Source: a virus. Taken from it: a stretch of 40,178 nucleotides of DNA. Where the stretch lies: positions 1-40,178 of the IMG/VR virus record IMGVR_UViG_3300021087_001011. One strand, written 5' to 3'. Below are positions 6,963 through 13,853 of the stretch, piece after piece. How positions within the stretch are numbered: position 1 is the stretch's first letter; each line of letters opens with the position of its first letter. The notes under the pieces were generated by a model that had not been told where the DNA came from, did no database searches, and worked only from the letters and a program-made list of their open reading frames with translations. A program made the position numbers and the translations under genes.

Positions 6963-7298
6963 TTATAATTCACCTCCTGAATGAACTTTAATAATTCTTA
7001 ATCCATATTTCGTTTGAGAGTCTTCTTCTAAATCTGCAACAAGTATTTTACAAGTAAACACAACTCTTGCTCCTTTTGCCTCGCTAGTTGAATCCATTTC
7101 TCTTTGTGCTATTCTTTTAGATTTCATACACGCTGATAAATTTGGTTTAAAAACGTGCTCAATCATTTTACCATTTAAAAATAATAGTAAACCAATCACA
7201 CCTGATTTTTCTATATGTTTCTTACCTGGTTTATATTCGTATGCTAGTACGGTTGTACAAAATAATAATAAAAAAATTGTTGTTAATATTTTTTTCAT
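6963..7298 (-). CDS. exported protein, paralogue of 6434-6961, 111 aa
   Basis: Signal peptide (about residues 1-19, MKKILTTIFLLLFCTTVLA) and a mature domain with two conserved Cys: LSACMKSKRIAQRE and VVFTCKILV. The same pattern occurs in the downstream His-rich protein, minus the His-rich insert. Its last codons form the AGGAGG ribosome-binding site of that gene. Possible substrate or partner of the exported thioredoxin-like protein; this is inference. Confidence 0.6.
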   Translation of the reverse strand: MKKILTTIFLLLFCTTVLAYEYKPGKKHIEKSGVIGLLLFLNGKMIEHVFKPNLSACMKSKRIAQREMDSTSEAKGARVVFTCKILVADLEEDSQTKYGLRIIKVHSGGEL

Positions 7299-7299
7299 A

Positions 7300-7743
7300 T
7301 TAGCTTCCGTTTTGATGTTTTAATGTTCTTTGTCCGTCTTTTAGTTTCTCAACGTCTTCTCTTAAATCTTTAACGTCTTCTTGTAGTCTTTTAATGTTAA
7401 CGCCATTGTTCATCATATCTTCCATACGTTCTTGGATTTTTTCTAATTGTCCTGCAATGTGTTCAATAAGCATGAATTGTTCTGAGTCTGCTGGTGGAGA
7501 GCCTAATTCACCACGGGGCCATTTAATACGAAATTCGTTATTCTTTTCAACATCATTTTTAAGTCTTTCTTCGGTTTGAGTCAAGTCTTTTTCTGTTAAT
7601 GTAGATTTGGTTTCTAAATTATTCAAACGTTCAATCACACCAAAGTAAGCCCAAACACCAATAGCAACTGCTATGATTATTGAGATCAAATTCTTCATTG
7701 GCATACTTACAGCCGATTCGCTTGATACATCTAGTCGTTTCAT
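7300..7743 (-). CDS. membrane-anchored coiled-coil protein, 147 aa
   Basis: One transmembrane helix at about residues 17-35, then two coiled-coil stretches (about 38-72 and 95-140), with a Pro/Gly-rich break between them containing WPRGELGSPPADSEQFM. Function unknown; may be structural or lysis-related. A late-type ATAAATAC box (7751-7758) lies 8 bases before the ATG, so it should be expressed late and head the 7743-6059 operon. Confidence 0.6.
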   Translation of the reverse strand: MKRLDVSSESAVSMPMKNLISIIIAVAIGVWAYFGVIERLNNLETKSTLTEKDLTQTEERLKNDVEKNNEFRIKWPRGELGSPPADSEQFMLIEHIAGQLEKIQERMEDMMNNGVNIKRLQEDVKDLREDVEKLKDGQRTLKHQNGS

Positions 7744-7750
7744 TATATGA

Positions 7751-7758
7751 GTATTTAT
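7751..7758 (-). promoter_or_regulatory. late-type promoter box (ATAAATAC)
   Basis: The minus strand reads CTAATAAATACTC, 7-8 bases before the ATG at 7743. It matches the T4 late core. Confidence 0.5.
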
Positions 7759-7783
7759 TAGGAATTATAGAATTATTGAATTA

Positions 7784-7987
7784 TTATGTCCAAGGACGAC
7801 CTACAACTAATCCACCGCTATTAGCATTATCAGTAAGGGTATTATTTGTTTGATATACCGTTGGTAATTGTCCAAGATTAAGTGTATTACGTCTACCTGT
7901 TGTTCCACGCTTTGTAGCCGCCGCAGATAGTTTAGCTTCTTGTCGAAGTTTCTTATTAGCCAATGTTGATATACCGTTTGCCGCCAT
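7784..7987 (-). CDS. small conserved phage protein, virion type, 67 aa
   Basis: Starts MAANGISTLANKKLRQEAKL and ends GLVVGRPWT. From memory, T4-like marine phages encode similar small proteins (GIST...K...RQ.AKL, GRR, LPT.Y, GG...GRPW). Helical N-terminus and an extended Gly/Asn-rich C-terminus. A late-type box (7993-8000) lies 5 bases before the ATG. Function unknown, presumed structural. Confidence 0.6.
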   Translation of the reverse strand: MAANGISTLANKKLRQEAKLSAAATKRGTTGRRNTLNLGQLPTVYQTNNTLTDNANSGGLVVGRPWT

Positions 7988-7992
7988 AATAA

Positions 7993-8000
7993 TATTTATC
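7993..8000 (-). promoter_or_regulatory. late-type promoter box (GATAAATA)
   Basis: AAGATAAATATT on the minus strand, 5 bases before the ATG at 7987. Confidence 0.45.
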
Positions 8001-9038
8001 TTAATTTACTTTGACTTGTATGCCCATATCTCTAGGCTGTCTTGCGTTAGGATAGTACAGATAACTTGCACCTGTAACTGTTGTTAATTGTTCACCGTTT
8101 GTGATGTACTGATAATTGTTTGCACCAATAATTAATATTCCAATGTGTCCAGCTGACTGTTGATAATCGTCATACATTGCTTTATTAAAGTTTAATCTAA
8201 ATTGAGGTGTTCTCCAAGTATTAGTTAATTCAGGAACTATTCTTCCAAAGAATGATGTAGACATTGCTGAAGTAAATTCTCTACTTGGAAAGTTTTCTGG
8301 TACAGGTTTAGTACCCATTCCTTGAGCTAATGTAACATTTCCAGTATAACCTACTTGTCTTAATACATCAGTCATACCGCTTTGATTAATCATTCCTTTA
8401 CGGTCATTATAAACTCTTCCACCACCTTTTCCTTTTCCACCACCTTTAATTTCTATTTTTTGTCCGCTAATAACTAGGTCTCCACCTTTTTCTGCATATG
8501 ATATTTTATTACTCATCATAGCTAATGCCCCTTCGGCAGGACCAGCATCACTTTTTTTAAATGCTCCTGGATTTTTTGCAAGTGTTTGGAATAATGCTTT
8601 TGGAATACCATCTGCTACTACTGATGATAAAGGTGCTTTTGCATTCATACCAGCTTTAGGAATAAGTGCTTCAATGTTAATATAATCAGCACCCTTGTTC
8701 CATTTTTCTACAAAGTCTTTAACTTGTGGTGTAGTGCCTAATTGAGGTATTTGTTTAATTAAGAAAGACATTTCAGAAGCACCTATGTCTGCGTCTTTAT
8801 GTTTTGCAATATATCTTTGAATTCTATTATCTAATTGTGGGCCAATTATAGTTTTATAAACTTTATCAAATATAGGATCGTCTGCTCTTTTTTTGTTTAA
8901 AGCTCTAATTACTCTATCCTTAATTTTTTCAGCTTCTGGACCATCTGGTTGAGCTGGCATTGGAGGAGGATTTACCGGATTTATAGGGGCAGTTCCGGGC
9001 TCCTGTTCAAATAGTTTTCTGAACTCAATATATCGCAT
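8001..9038 (-). CDS. late protein with PD-(D/E)XK-like segment, 345 aa
   Basis: The ATG at 9038 (MRYIEFRKLFEQEPG) is preferred over the upstream ATG at 9137, because a late promoter box (9043-9050) lies in between. The N-terminus is Pro-rich (NPPPMPAQP). The middle contains GPAEGALAMM, then about 15 residues later GGDLVISGQKIEIKGGGKGK. This E...D...E-x-K spacing resembles PD-(D/E)XK nuclease cores, which also occur in proteins of related phages. The C-terminal half has no motif I know. It may be a virion-associated protein or a nuclease-fold protein; the catalytic reading is tentative. Confidence 0.55.
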   Translation of the reverse strand: MRYIEFRKLFEQEPGTAPINPVNPPPMPAQPDGPEAEKIKDRVIRALNKKRADDPIFDKVYKTIIGPQLDNRIQRYIAKHKDADIGASEMSFLIKQIPQLGTTPQVKDFVEKWNKGADYINIEALIPKAGMNAKAPLSSVVADGIPKALFQTLAKNPGAFKKSDAGPAEGALAMMSNKISYAEKGGDLVISGQKIEIKGGGKGKGGGRVYNDRKGMINQSGMTDVLRQVGYTGNVTLAQGMGTKPVPENFPSREFTSAMSTSFFGRIVPELTNTWRTPQFRLNFNKAMYDDYQQSAGHIGILIIGANNYQYITNGEQLTTVTGASYLYYPNARQPRDMGIQVKVN

Positions 9039-9042
9039 AATT

Positions 9043-9050
9043 GTATTTAT
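9043..9050 (-). promoter_or_regulatory. late-type promoter box (ATAAATAC)
   Basis: AAAATAAATACAATT on the minus strand, 4 bases before the ATG at 9038. It is divergent from the late box at 9065-9071. Confidence 0.45.
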
Positions 9051-9064
9051 TTTAGACCCAGATG

Positions 9065-9071
9065 ATAAATA
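9065..9071 (+). promoter_or_regulatory. late-type promoter box (ATAAATA)
   Basis: GATGATAAATATAC, 10 bases before the ATG at 9082. Confidence 0.4.
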
Positions 9072-9081
9072 TACTTTTAGT

Positions 9082-9348
9082 ATGCAGAAGGCAACTAAAA
9101 AATACGCCAGGCGGCGTAAAATCATAAAAGATTCCACAAACTCCGATTTTCCCGACGTTCACCTAGTAGAATTAAACCAACAAGCCCTTAAAAACGGTAA
9201 AATTTATAAGATAAAAGTAGACCATCCTCATTGGGATGATGACTATTGTCAGGCTTGGGTTAGACGAATGCATGAAGTAGATAGGTGGAAACCTTTACAT
9301 TATAGCTATCATAAAGGTTGGAAAACATTTACATTTTATAAAATTTAA
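9082..9348 (+). CDS. hypothetical protein, 88 aa
   Basis: The basic N-terminus (MQKATKKYARRRKI) is followed by a compact domain rich in aromatics, His and Asp (HPHWDDDYCQAWVRRMHEVDRW). No family recognised. Late-type promoter upstream. The stop directly abuts the stop of a convergent gene at 9349. Confidence 0.55.
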   Translation: MQKATKKYARRRKIIKDSTNSDFPDVHLVELNQQALKNGKIYKIKVDHPHWDDDYCQAWVRRMHEVDRWKPLHYSYHKGWKTFTFYKI

Positions 9349-9528
9349 TTATTTTCCTTGAATAAATTTTCTAATAATATCCATTCCTACCACCATAATT
9401 AAAATCATTACATATTCAAATTTAAGATCAAATCCTGTCTTAACAAAATATTCTCTGCCCACAATAGCGGCAAACATAATTGTAAAAATGTATGATAGAA
9501 ATGCGTATATTATTATTCTAAATATCAT
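9349..9528 (-). CDS. two-helix membrane protein, 59 aa
   Basis: Starts MIFRIIIYAFLSYIFTIMF, with helices at about 3-24 and 39-50 joined by a polar loop (GREYFVKTGFDLKFEY). The near-consensus promoter with the leaderless spacing just upstream makes this a convincing gene despite its size. Holins and small membrane effectors share this layout, but nothing identifies it further. Confidence 0.6.
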   Translation of the reverse strand: MIFRIIIYAFLSYIFTIMFAAIVGREYFVKTGFDLKFEYVMILIMVVGMDIIRKFIQGK

Positions 9529-9534
9529 TACCCT

Positions 9535-9563
9535 ATGTTAATACATTATCAGAATAAAGTCAA
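9535..9563 (-). promoter_or_regulatory. sigma70 promoter, leaderless arrangement
   Basis: On the minus strand: TTGACT, 17-base spacer, TAACAT, then 6 bases (AGGGTA) to the ATG at 9528. Confidence 0.65.
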
Positions 9564-9573
9564 CCATATCGTA

Positions 9574-9675
9574 ATGAGAAAGAATAAACAAGACACTCCT
9601 AAGATGATTATCAAGAGCGGTATTGTAGCCATAATTTATGCCTCCATTTATGCCTGGTTTTGCCTAGTTGTCTAG
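9574..9675 (+). CDS. possible membrane peptide, 33 aa
   Basis: Starts MRKNKQDTPKMIIKSG, followed by one helix to the end. No clear promoter or ribosome-binding site. Called only because it resembles the other one-helix peptides in the window. Confidence 0.3.
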   Translation: MRKNKQDTPKMIIKSGIVAIIYASIYAWFCLVV

Positions 9676-9781
9676 TAAAGTGCCTATTAGCCTATTAAAT
9701 TACAACTGTATTTACACTAGTATTGATAAAAGTTATAATATGTTTTAAGATATATTATACTTTAGATAAAAGCTGTAAAAA

Positions 9782-9928
9782 TTATTTGTATTGTGGATTG
9801 TAACCAAATGCTCTGCCAATACGATTATAAAGTCGTGATAGCCAAGCCGGTCTAGGTACTGCCCATGTTACTGCTATTGCAGAAATTAACAAGGCAAGTT
9901 CCATTAGTTCATGTAATAAAAATGACAT
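9782..9928 (-). CDS. small membrane protein, 48 aa
   Basis: The ATG at 9928 has AAAGGAG 6 bases upstream and is preferred over a start at 9979. Product begins MSFLLHELMELALLISAIAV: one helix, then a basic amphipathic tail (PAWLSRLYNRIGRAFGYN). Function unknown. Two overlapping promoter signals precede it (9951-9979 and 9945-9952). Confidence 0.55.
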   Translation of the reverse strand: MSFLLHELMELALLISAIAVTWAVPRPAWLSRLYNRIGRAFGYNPQYK

Positions 9929-9944
9929 ATGTTTCTCCTTTAAT

Positions 9945-9952
9945 GTATTTAG
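9945..9952 (-). promoter_or_regulatory. possible late promoter (CTAAATAC)
   Basis: Overlaps the sigma70-type -10 box at 9951-9956 and precedes the AAAGGAG of the gene starting at 9928. Dual early/late use is possible. Confidence 0.3.
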
Positions 9953-9979
9953 TATACTGCAAATGCGTACTATTCGCAA
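9951..9979 (-). promoter_or_regulatory. sigma70-like promoter
   Basis: TTGCGA (9974-9979), 17-base spacer, TATACT (9951-9956). Unlike the leaderless set, the ATG is 22 bases downstream and has a ribosome-binding site. Confidence 0.5.
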
Positions 9980-10002
9980 TTAGAAATTCTACCAAAATAG
10001 AA

Positions 10003-10218
10003 TTAAGGAGCGTGAGGTGGTAATTTTTTCTCGACCCACCAAATATGTTTTTTGGTAACTGGATCATACTTTCGCATTCTTAATTTCATATTTTTCTTTT
10101 CACCCTTACCAGGTTTAAATGCATAATAATAAAATGCGTGATCCTTCATTTTAGAATCTTCAGGAACCATTCTTACTTTAGTATAAGGTCGTTTTGTTTT
10201 TGGTTTATCTGCTGGCAT
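10003..10218 (-). CDS. bL33-like ribosomal protein, 71 aa
   Basis: The segment MKLRMRKYDPVTKKHIWWVE closely follows the bacterial bL33 C-terminal signature (KLxLRKYDPVVRKHVxxxE). The upstream part (TKVRMVP...FYYYAFKPG) fits the first strands of bL33. bL33 is a small protein of the large ribosomal subunit near the E site. Bacterial L33 is about 50-55 aa, so this version has a Lys/Pro-rich N-terminal extension. It has no L33 zinc Cys pairs, which is normal for the C-minus type. It lies downstream of isocitrate lyase in the same operon direction and could be incorporated into host ribosomes. Confidence 0.6.
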   Translation of the reverse strand: MPADKPKTKRPYTKVRMVPEDSKMKDHAFYYYAFKPGKGEKKNMKLRMRKYDPVTKKHIWWVEKKLPPHAP

Positions 10219-10233
10219 TAAAATAATTTTTCT

Positions 10234-10569
10234 TTACATTGTCCATTGTATAATATACCTAAATAATCCTGTTGCTAACATTGATAATAGTATTGTGTTT
10301 AAAACTATTAATGCTCTGTCGTGCCAAGAAAACCCAACGTACAACCAACCTGCAGTACCTAATGCAGAAAATATTACATCATACATCTTTGGTACTTCTT
10401 CTACAGATCTACATAGTACCGCGGCACAAATTAATCCTACTGAAATCCATTTTACAAACCAAGTACGGTCGTGCAACGGTGTAACTTTTTTAACAGTTCT
10501 TAAACTGTCTTCTAAAGTTTCAATTTGTTCTTCTATTTCGTCAATTCTTTTTAATTGTTCTTTGCTCAT
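10234..10569 (-). CDS. coiled-coil membrane protein, 111 aa
   Basis: A short N-terminal coiled coil (residues 1-27) is followed by three hydrophobic helices (about 38-54, 64-81 and 87-106). It starts 5 bases after the isocitrate lyase stop and is probably co-transcribed with it. The topology is compatible with a holin or channel-like protein but no family is recognised. Confidence 0.55.
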   Translation of the reverse strand: MSKEQLKRIDEIEEQIETLEDSLRTVKKVTPLHDRTWFVKWISVGLICAAVLCRSVEEVPKMYDVIFSALGTAGWLYVGFSWHDRALIVLNTILLSMLATGLFRYIIQWTM

Positions 10570-10574
10570 AAACT

Positions 10575-11843
10575 TTAAAATTGCTCTTCTTCAGTTGATC
10601 CTTCTAAAGCACTTAACGTACTACTGCCTGTAACTAGTTTTGATACTTCATCAAAGTATCCTGCACCAACTTCTCTTTGATGTTTAACTGCTGTAAATCC
10701 TTGTGCCTGCGCCGCAAACTCTTTTTGTTGTAGTTCAACGAAAGCAGTCATGCCTGTTTCTTTATATTTACTAGCTAAATCAAACATACTATGATTCAAT
10801 GCGTGAAATCCTGCAAGTGTAATAAATTGAAATTTACAACCAATCTCTCCTAATTCGTCTTTAAAGTTTCTTATTTGTTTGTCATTTAGTTTAGCTTTCC
10901 AATTAAATGACGGGGAACAATTGTATGCAAACATCTTATTTGGAAATTTTTTACGTACTTCTATACAAAATTCTTTAGCTTCTCCGATGTCTGGGTTACT
11001 AGTTTCCATCCATACTAAATCACTATATGGAGCATATGCAAGTCCACGAGCAACTGCTTGATCCATTCCAGCTTTTACTCTAAAGAATCCTTCAGCAGTT
11101 CGTTCACCTGTTATAAATTTTTGATCTACTTCGTCGTGATCACTTCTAATTAAAGCACCAGCAAGTGAATCTGTTCTTGCAATTATTACTAATGGAACTT
11201 TCATAATGTCCGCGGCAAGTCTAGCCGCTACAAGTTTTTCAATCATTTCGCTAGTAGGTACTAAAACTTTTCCACCCATGTGTCCACATTTTTTTGCTGA
11301 AGACAATTGATCTTCTAAGTGTACTCCTGATGCACCTTCTCTAATCATATGTTTGAATACTTCGTGTGTATTCAATACACCACCAAATCCTGATTCAGCA
11401 TCTGCTACGATAGGTAAAAAATAATCTATGTTCTCTTTACCTTCCATATGTTGAATTTGATCTGCACGAATAAATGTATTATTAATTTTTTTAAGTATGC
11501 GAGGAACACTTTCAGTATTATATAATGACTGGTCTGGATACATTTCGTCTGTTGTATTTGCATCTGCCGCCACTTGCCACCCTGACAAATATACAGCATC
11601 TAATCCTGCTTTGGCTTGTTGTAGTGCTTGGTTACCTGTAAGAGCACCCAAGGAACTTACGTAAGGTAATTCTTTTAGTTTATACCAAAGGTTTCTTGAT
11701 CCTCTTTCAGCAAGAGTATATTGAATGTTAGCAGTACCACGTAATTTTTCTACGCTTTTCTGAGAGTAAGGTCTGATAATGCCGTCCCATCTATTAGAAT
11801 TCCAATCCATTAAAGGGAGAACATTTTTCATTATTGAATCCAT
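10575..11843 (-). CDS. aceA: isocitrate lyase, 422 aa
   Basis: Splits isocitrate into succinate and glyoxylate, the first step of the glyoxylate shunt. The full-length family pattern is present. The Mg site lies around D148 (VADAESGFGG). The catalytic loop is KKCGHMGGKVLVPT (184-197), with nucleophile C186. Also present are TGERTAEGFFR, the AYNCSPSFNW substrate loop, KFQFITLAG, and the family C-terminal end GSTEEEQF. Length matches bacterial enzymes (about 430 aa). No key residue is missing, so it should be active. The start codon shares TAATG with the stop of glutamine synthetase. No malate synthase is in the window. Very unusual for a phage. Confidence 0.93.
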   Translation of the reverse strand: MDSIMKNVLPLMDWNSNRWDGIIRPYSQKSVEKLRGTANIQYTLAERGSRNLWYKLKELPYVSSLGALTGNQALQQAKAGLDAVYLSGWQVAADANTTDEMYPDQSLYNTESVPRILKKINNTFIRADQIQHMEGKENIDYFLPIVADAESGFGGVLNTHEVFKHMIREGASGVHLEDQLSSAKKCGHMGGKVLVPTSEMIEKLVAARLAADIMKVPLVIIARTDSLAGALIRSDHDEVDQKFITGERTAEGFFRVKAGMDQAVARGLAYAPYSDLVWMETSNPDIGEAKEFCIEVRKKFPNKMFAYNCSPSFNWKAKLNDKQIRNFKDELGEIGCKFQFITLAGFHALNHSMFDLASKYKETGMTAFVELQQKEFAAQAQGFTAVKHQREVGAGYFDEVSKLVTGSSTLSALEGSTEEEQF

Positions 11844-12847
11844 TATTGATGTTCTATTGTTGTTATAATACGGTTAACGACTTTGTAAGGATCAGCATTG
11901 CCGGCTGGTCTTCGATCTTCTAAATAACCTTTGTAATTATTATTAATTGTTATCATAGGAACTCTAATACTTGCACCTCTATCATACTCTCCATAACTAA
12001 ATTTGTCAATATGTTGAGTTTCGTGTAATCCTGTTAAGCGTTCATCATTTTTGCTACCATATACTGCAATATGTGATTTGTGTAAAGGTTTCATTTTTTC
12101 ACAAATGTTAGTAATAACTCCTTTACCACCTTGATCTCTTAATGCAGAATTTGAAAAATTAGTATGCATACCATTACCGTTCCAATCTCCTTTAATAGGT
12201 TTAGGTTCGATGTTAATATCTATTCCATATTTTTCTGCTGTTCTATAAAGTATATAACGTGCCATCCAGGCATTATCAGCCGCATTTTTTCCACCTTTAC
12301 CAAACACTTGATATTCCCATTGTCCTAACATTACTTCTGCGTTTGTTCCGTGTATAGATACACCTGCTGTTATACAATTATCAACGTGCTCAAACATTAT
12401 TCTTCTTCCTGTTTTACCTATGTTAGATGCACCTACTCCACAATAATAATCTCCTTGTTCTTTAGGTTCACCTTCAATAGGCCACTCTAAAGGAAATTCA
12501 CCCATCATAAATGTATATTCTTGTTCAAAGCCAAACCAATAATCTTTTTCAGTAGATGAAACAATTTGACTTCTAGAATTAGATTCGTGTGTTGTGTTAT
12601 CTTTGTTTAGTACTTCACATAATACTAACCAGTCCGATTCAAAAGGACCTTTAAATAATTTTACAGGTTGCAATATGCAATCTGATTCGGAACCTTTTGC
12701 TTGTTGTGTGCTAGATCCATCGAAGCCCCATAGAGGAACTTCCTCAATGGATGTTACCATTCTATCTATTACTTTTACTTTTGATCGTAAGGTAGGTTCA
12801 GGCTTGTAACCGTCTAGCCAAACGTATTCTAGTTTTGTTTTTTGCAT
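11843..12847 (-). CDS. glnA: glutamine synthetase, eukaryotic type (GSII), 334 aa
   Basis: Makes glutamine from glutamate, ammonium and ATP. It is the short GSII form found in eukaryotes and some bacteria (glnII), not the ~470-aa GSI. Motifs in order: WGFDGSST (40-47), FGFEQEYTFM (105-114; E108 and E110 bind metal), YYCGVGA, GTNAEVMLGQWEYQ (167-180; E171), WNGNGMHTNFS (222-232; H228), ERLTGLHET (269-277), RGASIRVP and GYLEDRRPAGNADPY. All usual active-site residues appear intact. GSI-type adenylylation is not expected. It is coupled to isocitrate lyase by TAATG and shares the early-type promoter at 13240-13268. Confidence 0.95.
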   Translation of the reverse strand: MQKTKLEYVWLDGYKPEPTLRSKVKVIDRMVTSIEEVPLWGFDGSSTQQAKGSESDCILQPVKLFKGPFESDWLVLCEVLNKDNTTHESNSRSQIVSSTEKDYWFGFEQEYTFMMGEFPLEWPIEGEPKEQGDYYCGVGASNIGKTGRRIMFEHVDNCITAGVSIHGTNAEVMLGQWEYQVFGKGGKNAADNAWMARYILYRTAEKYGIDINIEPKPIKGDWNGNGMHTNFSNSALRDQGGKGVITNICEKMKPLHKSHIAVYGSKNDERLTGLHETQHIDKFSYGEYDRGASIRVPMITINNNYKGYLEDRRPAGNADPYKVVNRIITTIEHQ

Positions 12848-12854
12848 ACACTCA

Positions 12855-13112
12855 TTAAGATATATTCCATCTTTTAGGATCTACTTTGTGTAGTCTAGGA
12901 TTGTAACCTTTAGGCCAATTTAAATTTATATGTAATGTTGAATTATCTTGACATACGATTCTAATTTGATGACCTCTAGGTGTAGAATCTTCCCAAAATC
13001 TTTCGTAGTTATTAATATTAATAACTTTGTGTGTTGCTTTTTTATTACGTTTAAGATCTAAAGATTTAAGAAGTTTTTTCACGTAATGTTCTTTTACTTT
13101 TTTCTTTGCCAT
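12855..13112 (-). CDS. hypothetical basic protein, 85 aa
   Basis: Starts MAKKKVKEHYVKKLLKSLDL. Strongly basic N-terminal helix, then a beta-rich half (HQIRIVCQDNSTLHINLNWP). No family recognised. A ribosome-binding GGAG lies upstream, within the end of the overlapping 55-aa gene. It ends 7 bases before glutamine synthetase and is co-transcribed with it. A nucleic-acid-binding role is possible from charge alone. Confidence 0.55.
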   Translation of the reverse strand: MAKKKVKEHYVKKLLKSLDLKRNKKATHKVININNYERFWEDSTPRGHQIRIVCQDNSTLHINLNWPKGYNPRLHKVDPKRWNIS

Positions 13113-13233
13113 AATTTATTACTCCTGTGTCTTGTTGTTGTGCTATTTTTGCCGCGAATTCTTCTATTTCTTTCTGCTCTCTCTTTTGGCGTCCTACTGT
13201 TTGTATGTTTTTAGTAAGAATCTTTAATACCAT
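13066..13233 (-). CDS. small hydrophilic protein, 55 aa, leaderless
   Basis: Starts MVLKILTKNIQTVGRQKREQ, charged and helical, ending KRTLREKTS. It overlaps the next gene (13112) by 47 bases in another frame. A near-consensus promoter (13240-13268) places the predicted transcript start on its ATG. It is the first cistron of the operon holding glutamine synthetase and isocitrate lyase. It could be a leader that sets translation of the next gene. Function unknown. Confidence 0.5.
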   Translation of the reverse strand: MVLKILTKNIQTVGRQKREQKEIEEFAAKIAQQQDTGVINYGKEKSKRTLREKTS

Positions 13234-13239
13234 AATTGA

Positions 13240-13268
13240 ATTGTATTATATTTTTAGTGTAAAGTCAA
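13240..13268 (-). promoter_or_regulatory. sigma70 promoter of the glutamine synthetase/isocitrate lyase operon
   Basis: On the minus strand: TTGACT (13263-13268), 17-base spacer, TACAAT (13240-13245), then 6 bases to the ATG at 13233. The -35 overlaps the stop of the upstream 36-aa gene. Confidence 0.7.
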
Positions 13269-13375
13269 CCGACTATGTAAAGCGTAATACCAATTACTAT
13301 TACCATAATTATTAACGCTCCTAAAGTAAAATATTTTTGTCTGTTGATTTCTTTTTGAATTTTTGGATTAATCAT
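13265..13375 (-). CDS. single-pass membrane peptide, 36 aa
   Basis: Starts MINPKIQKEINRQKYFT, then one helix to near the end (LGALIIMVIVIGITLYIVG). The start overlaps the stop of the DUF1289 gene as ATGA. Last of the tiny coupled cistrons below the HtrA gene. Function unknown. Confidence 0.5.
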   Translation of the reverse strand: MINPKIQKEINRQKYFTLGALIIMVIVIGITLYIVG

Positions 13376-13581
13376 CTAGTTTTTAATTCTTTTTCATTTA
13401 ATGATTTCCATTCCATTGAAGTATTAGGGTCTTCCCATTTATATATTTCTTCCAAAGTACGACTACAACCTAAACAATATCCACTATTGAGATCAATACT
13501 ACAAACTCCTATGCACGGAAATCTGTAGATCTCGTGGCTACTCATACTAAAATTTTGTTCTGTTACACCTTCTTTGATCAT
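13372..13581 (-). CDS. DUF1289-like Cys-rich protein, 69 aa
   Basis: Carries the DUF1289 signature: FPCIGVCSID (C23, C27), then GYCLGCSRTLEEIYKW (C36, C39), with a Trp after the RTxxEI helix. The four Cys probably bind a metal or Fe-S centre; the role of the family is unknown. The start at ATG 13581 is set by the ATGA overlap with the preceding peptide; a TTG at 13629 is rejected. Homologues are usually bacterial chromosomal genes, so this may be a host-derived gene. Confidence 0.75.
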   Translation of the reverse strand: MIKEGVTEQNFSMSSHEIYRFPCIGVCSIDLNSGYCLGCSRTLEEIYKWEDPNTSMEWKSLNEKELKTR

Positions 13582-13679
13582 ATCGTTATTGCTATTATAA
13601 ACAAAATTGCTAATATAGTCAAGATCCAAGGTGTAAAGTCTATTAATAATTCTTTAAAAAATGTCCACCACCACCACAT
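13578..13679 (-). CDS. single-pass membrane peptide, 33 aa
   Basis: Begins MWWWWTFFKELL and continues with a long hydrophobic helix. Four Trp in a row at the start are striking. It overlaps the DUF1289 start as ATGA. Function unknown. Confidence 0.5.
   Translation of the reverse strand: MWWWWTFFKELLIDFTPWILTILAILFIIAITI
13594..13622 (-). promoter_or_regulatory. sigma70 promoter, near-leaderless
   Basis: TTGACT (13617-13622), 17-base spacer, TATAAT (13594-13599), ATG at 13581 12 bases after the -10. It lies inside the coding sequence of the 33-aa peptide and could give separate expression of the DUF1289 gene. Confidence 0.5.
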
Positions 13680-13682
13680 AAA

Positions 13683-13853
13683 TTAAAACGTCCTCTTCCA
13701 CATAAATTGATTCTTTTCGCATTCTTTTGCTTTTTTATAATTTTCTTCGAGACTTAATTCACTAGAAAAATCATTGCAAGTAAAATTGAATTTGTATCCA
13801 GAGCATGAAGTTAAAAATATTAATGTTAATAACAATATTAATTGTTTACCCAT
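13683..13853 (-). CDS. small lipoprotein, 56 aa
   Basis: The lipoprotein signal MGKQLILLLTLIFLTSCSGY has lipobox LTSC and Cys at residue 17. A short mature part carries two more Cys (TCNDFSS and KECEKN). It overlaps the preceding gene by 8 bases. A small envelope lipoprotein of unknown role, co-expressed with the HtrA-like protease. Confidence 0.55.
   Translation of the reverse strand: MGKQLILLLTLIFLTSCSGYKFNFTCNDFSSELSLEENYKKAKECEKNQFMWKRTF

Noticed and set aside
9640-9700. Repeated GCCT spaced by about 10 bases
   Set aside because: Only five imperfect copies, partly inside a possible small ORF; not distinguishable from chance.
10575-12847. Possibility that glutamine synthetase and isocitrate lyase are host contamination
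   Set aside because: They sit inside phage-like gene packing, share the overlapping stop/start style and carry the same leaderless promoter type as the phage primase. Read mapping over the junctions would still be decisive.
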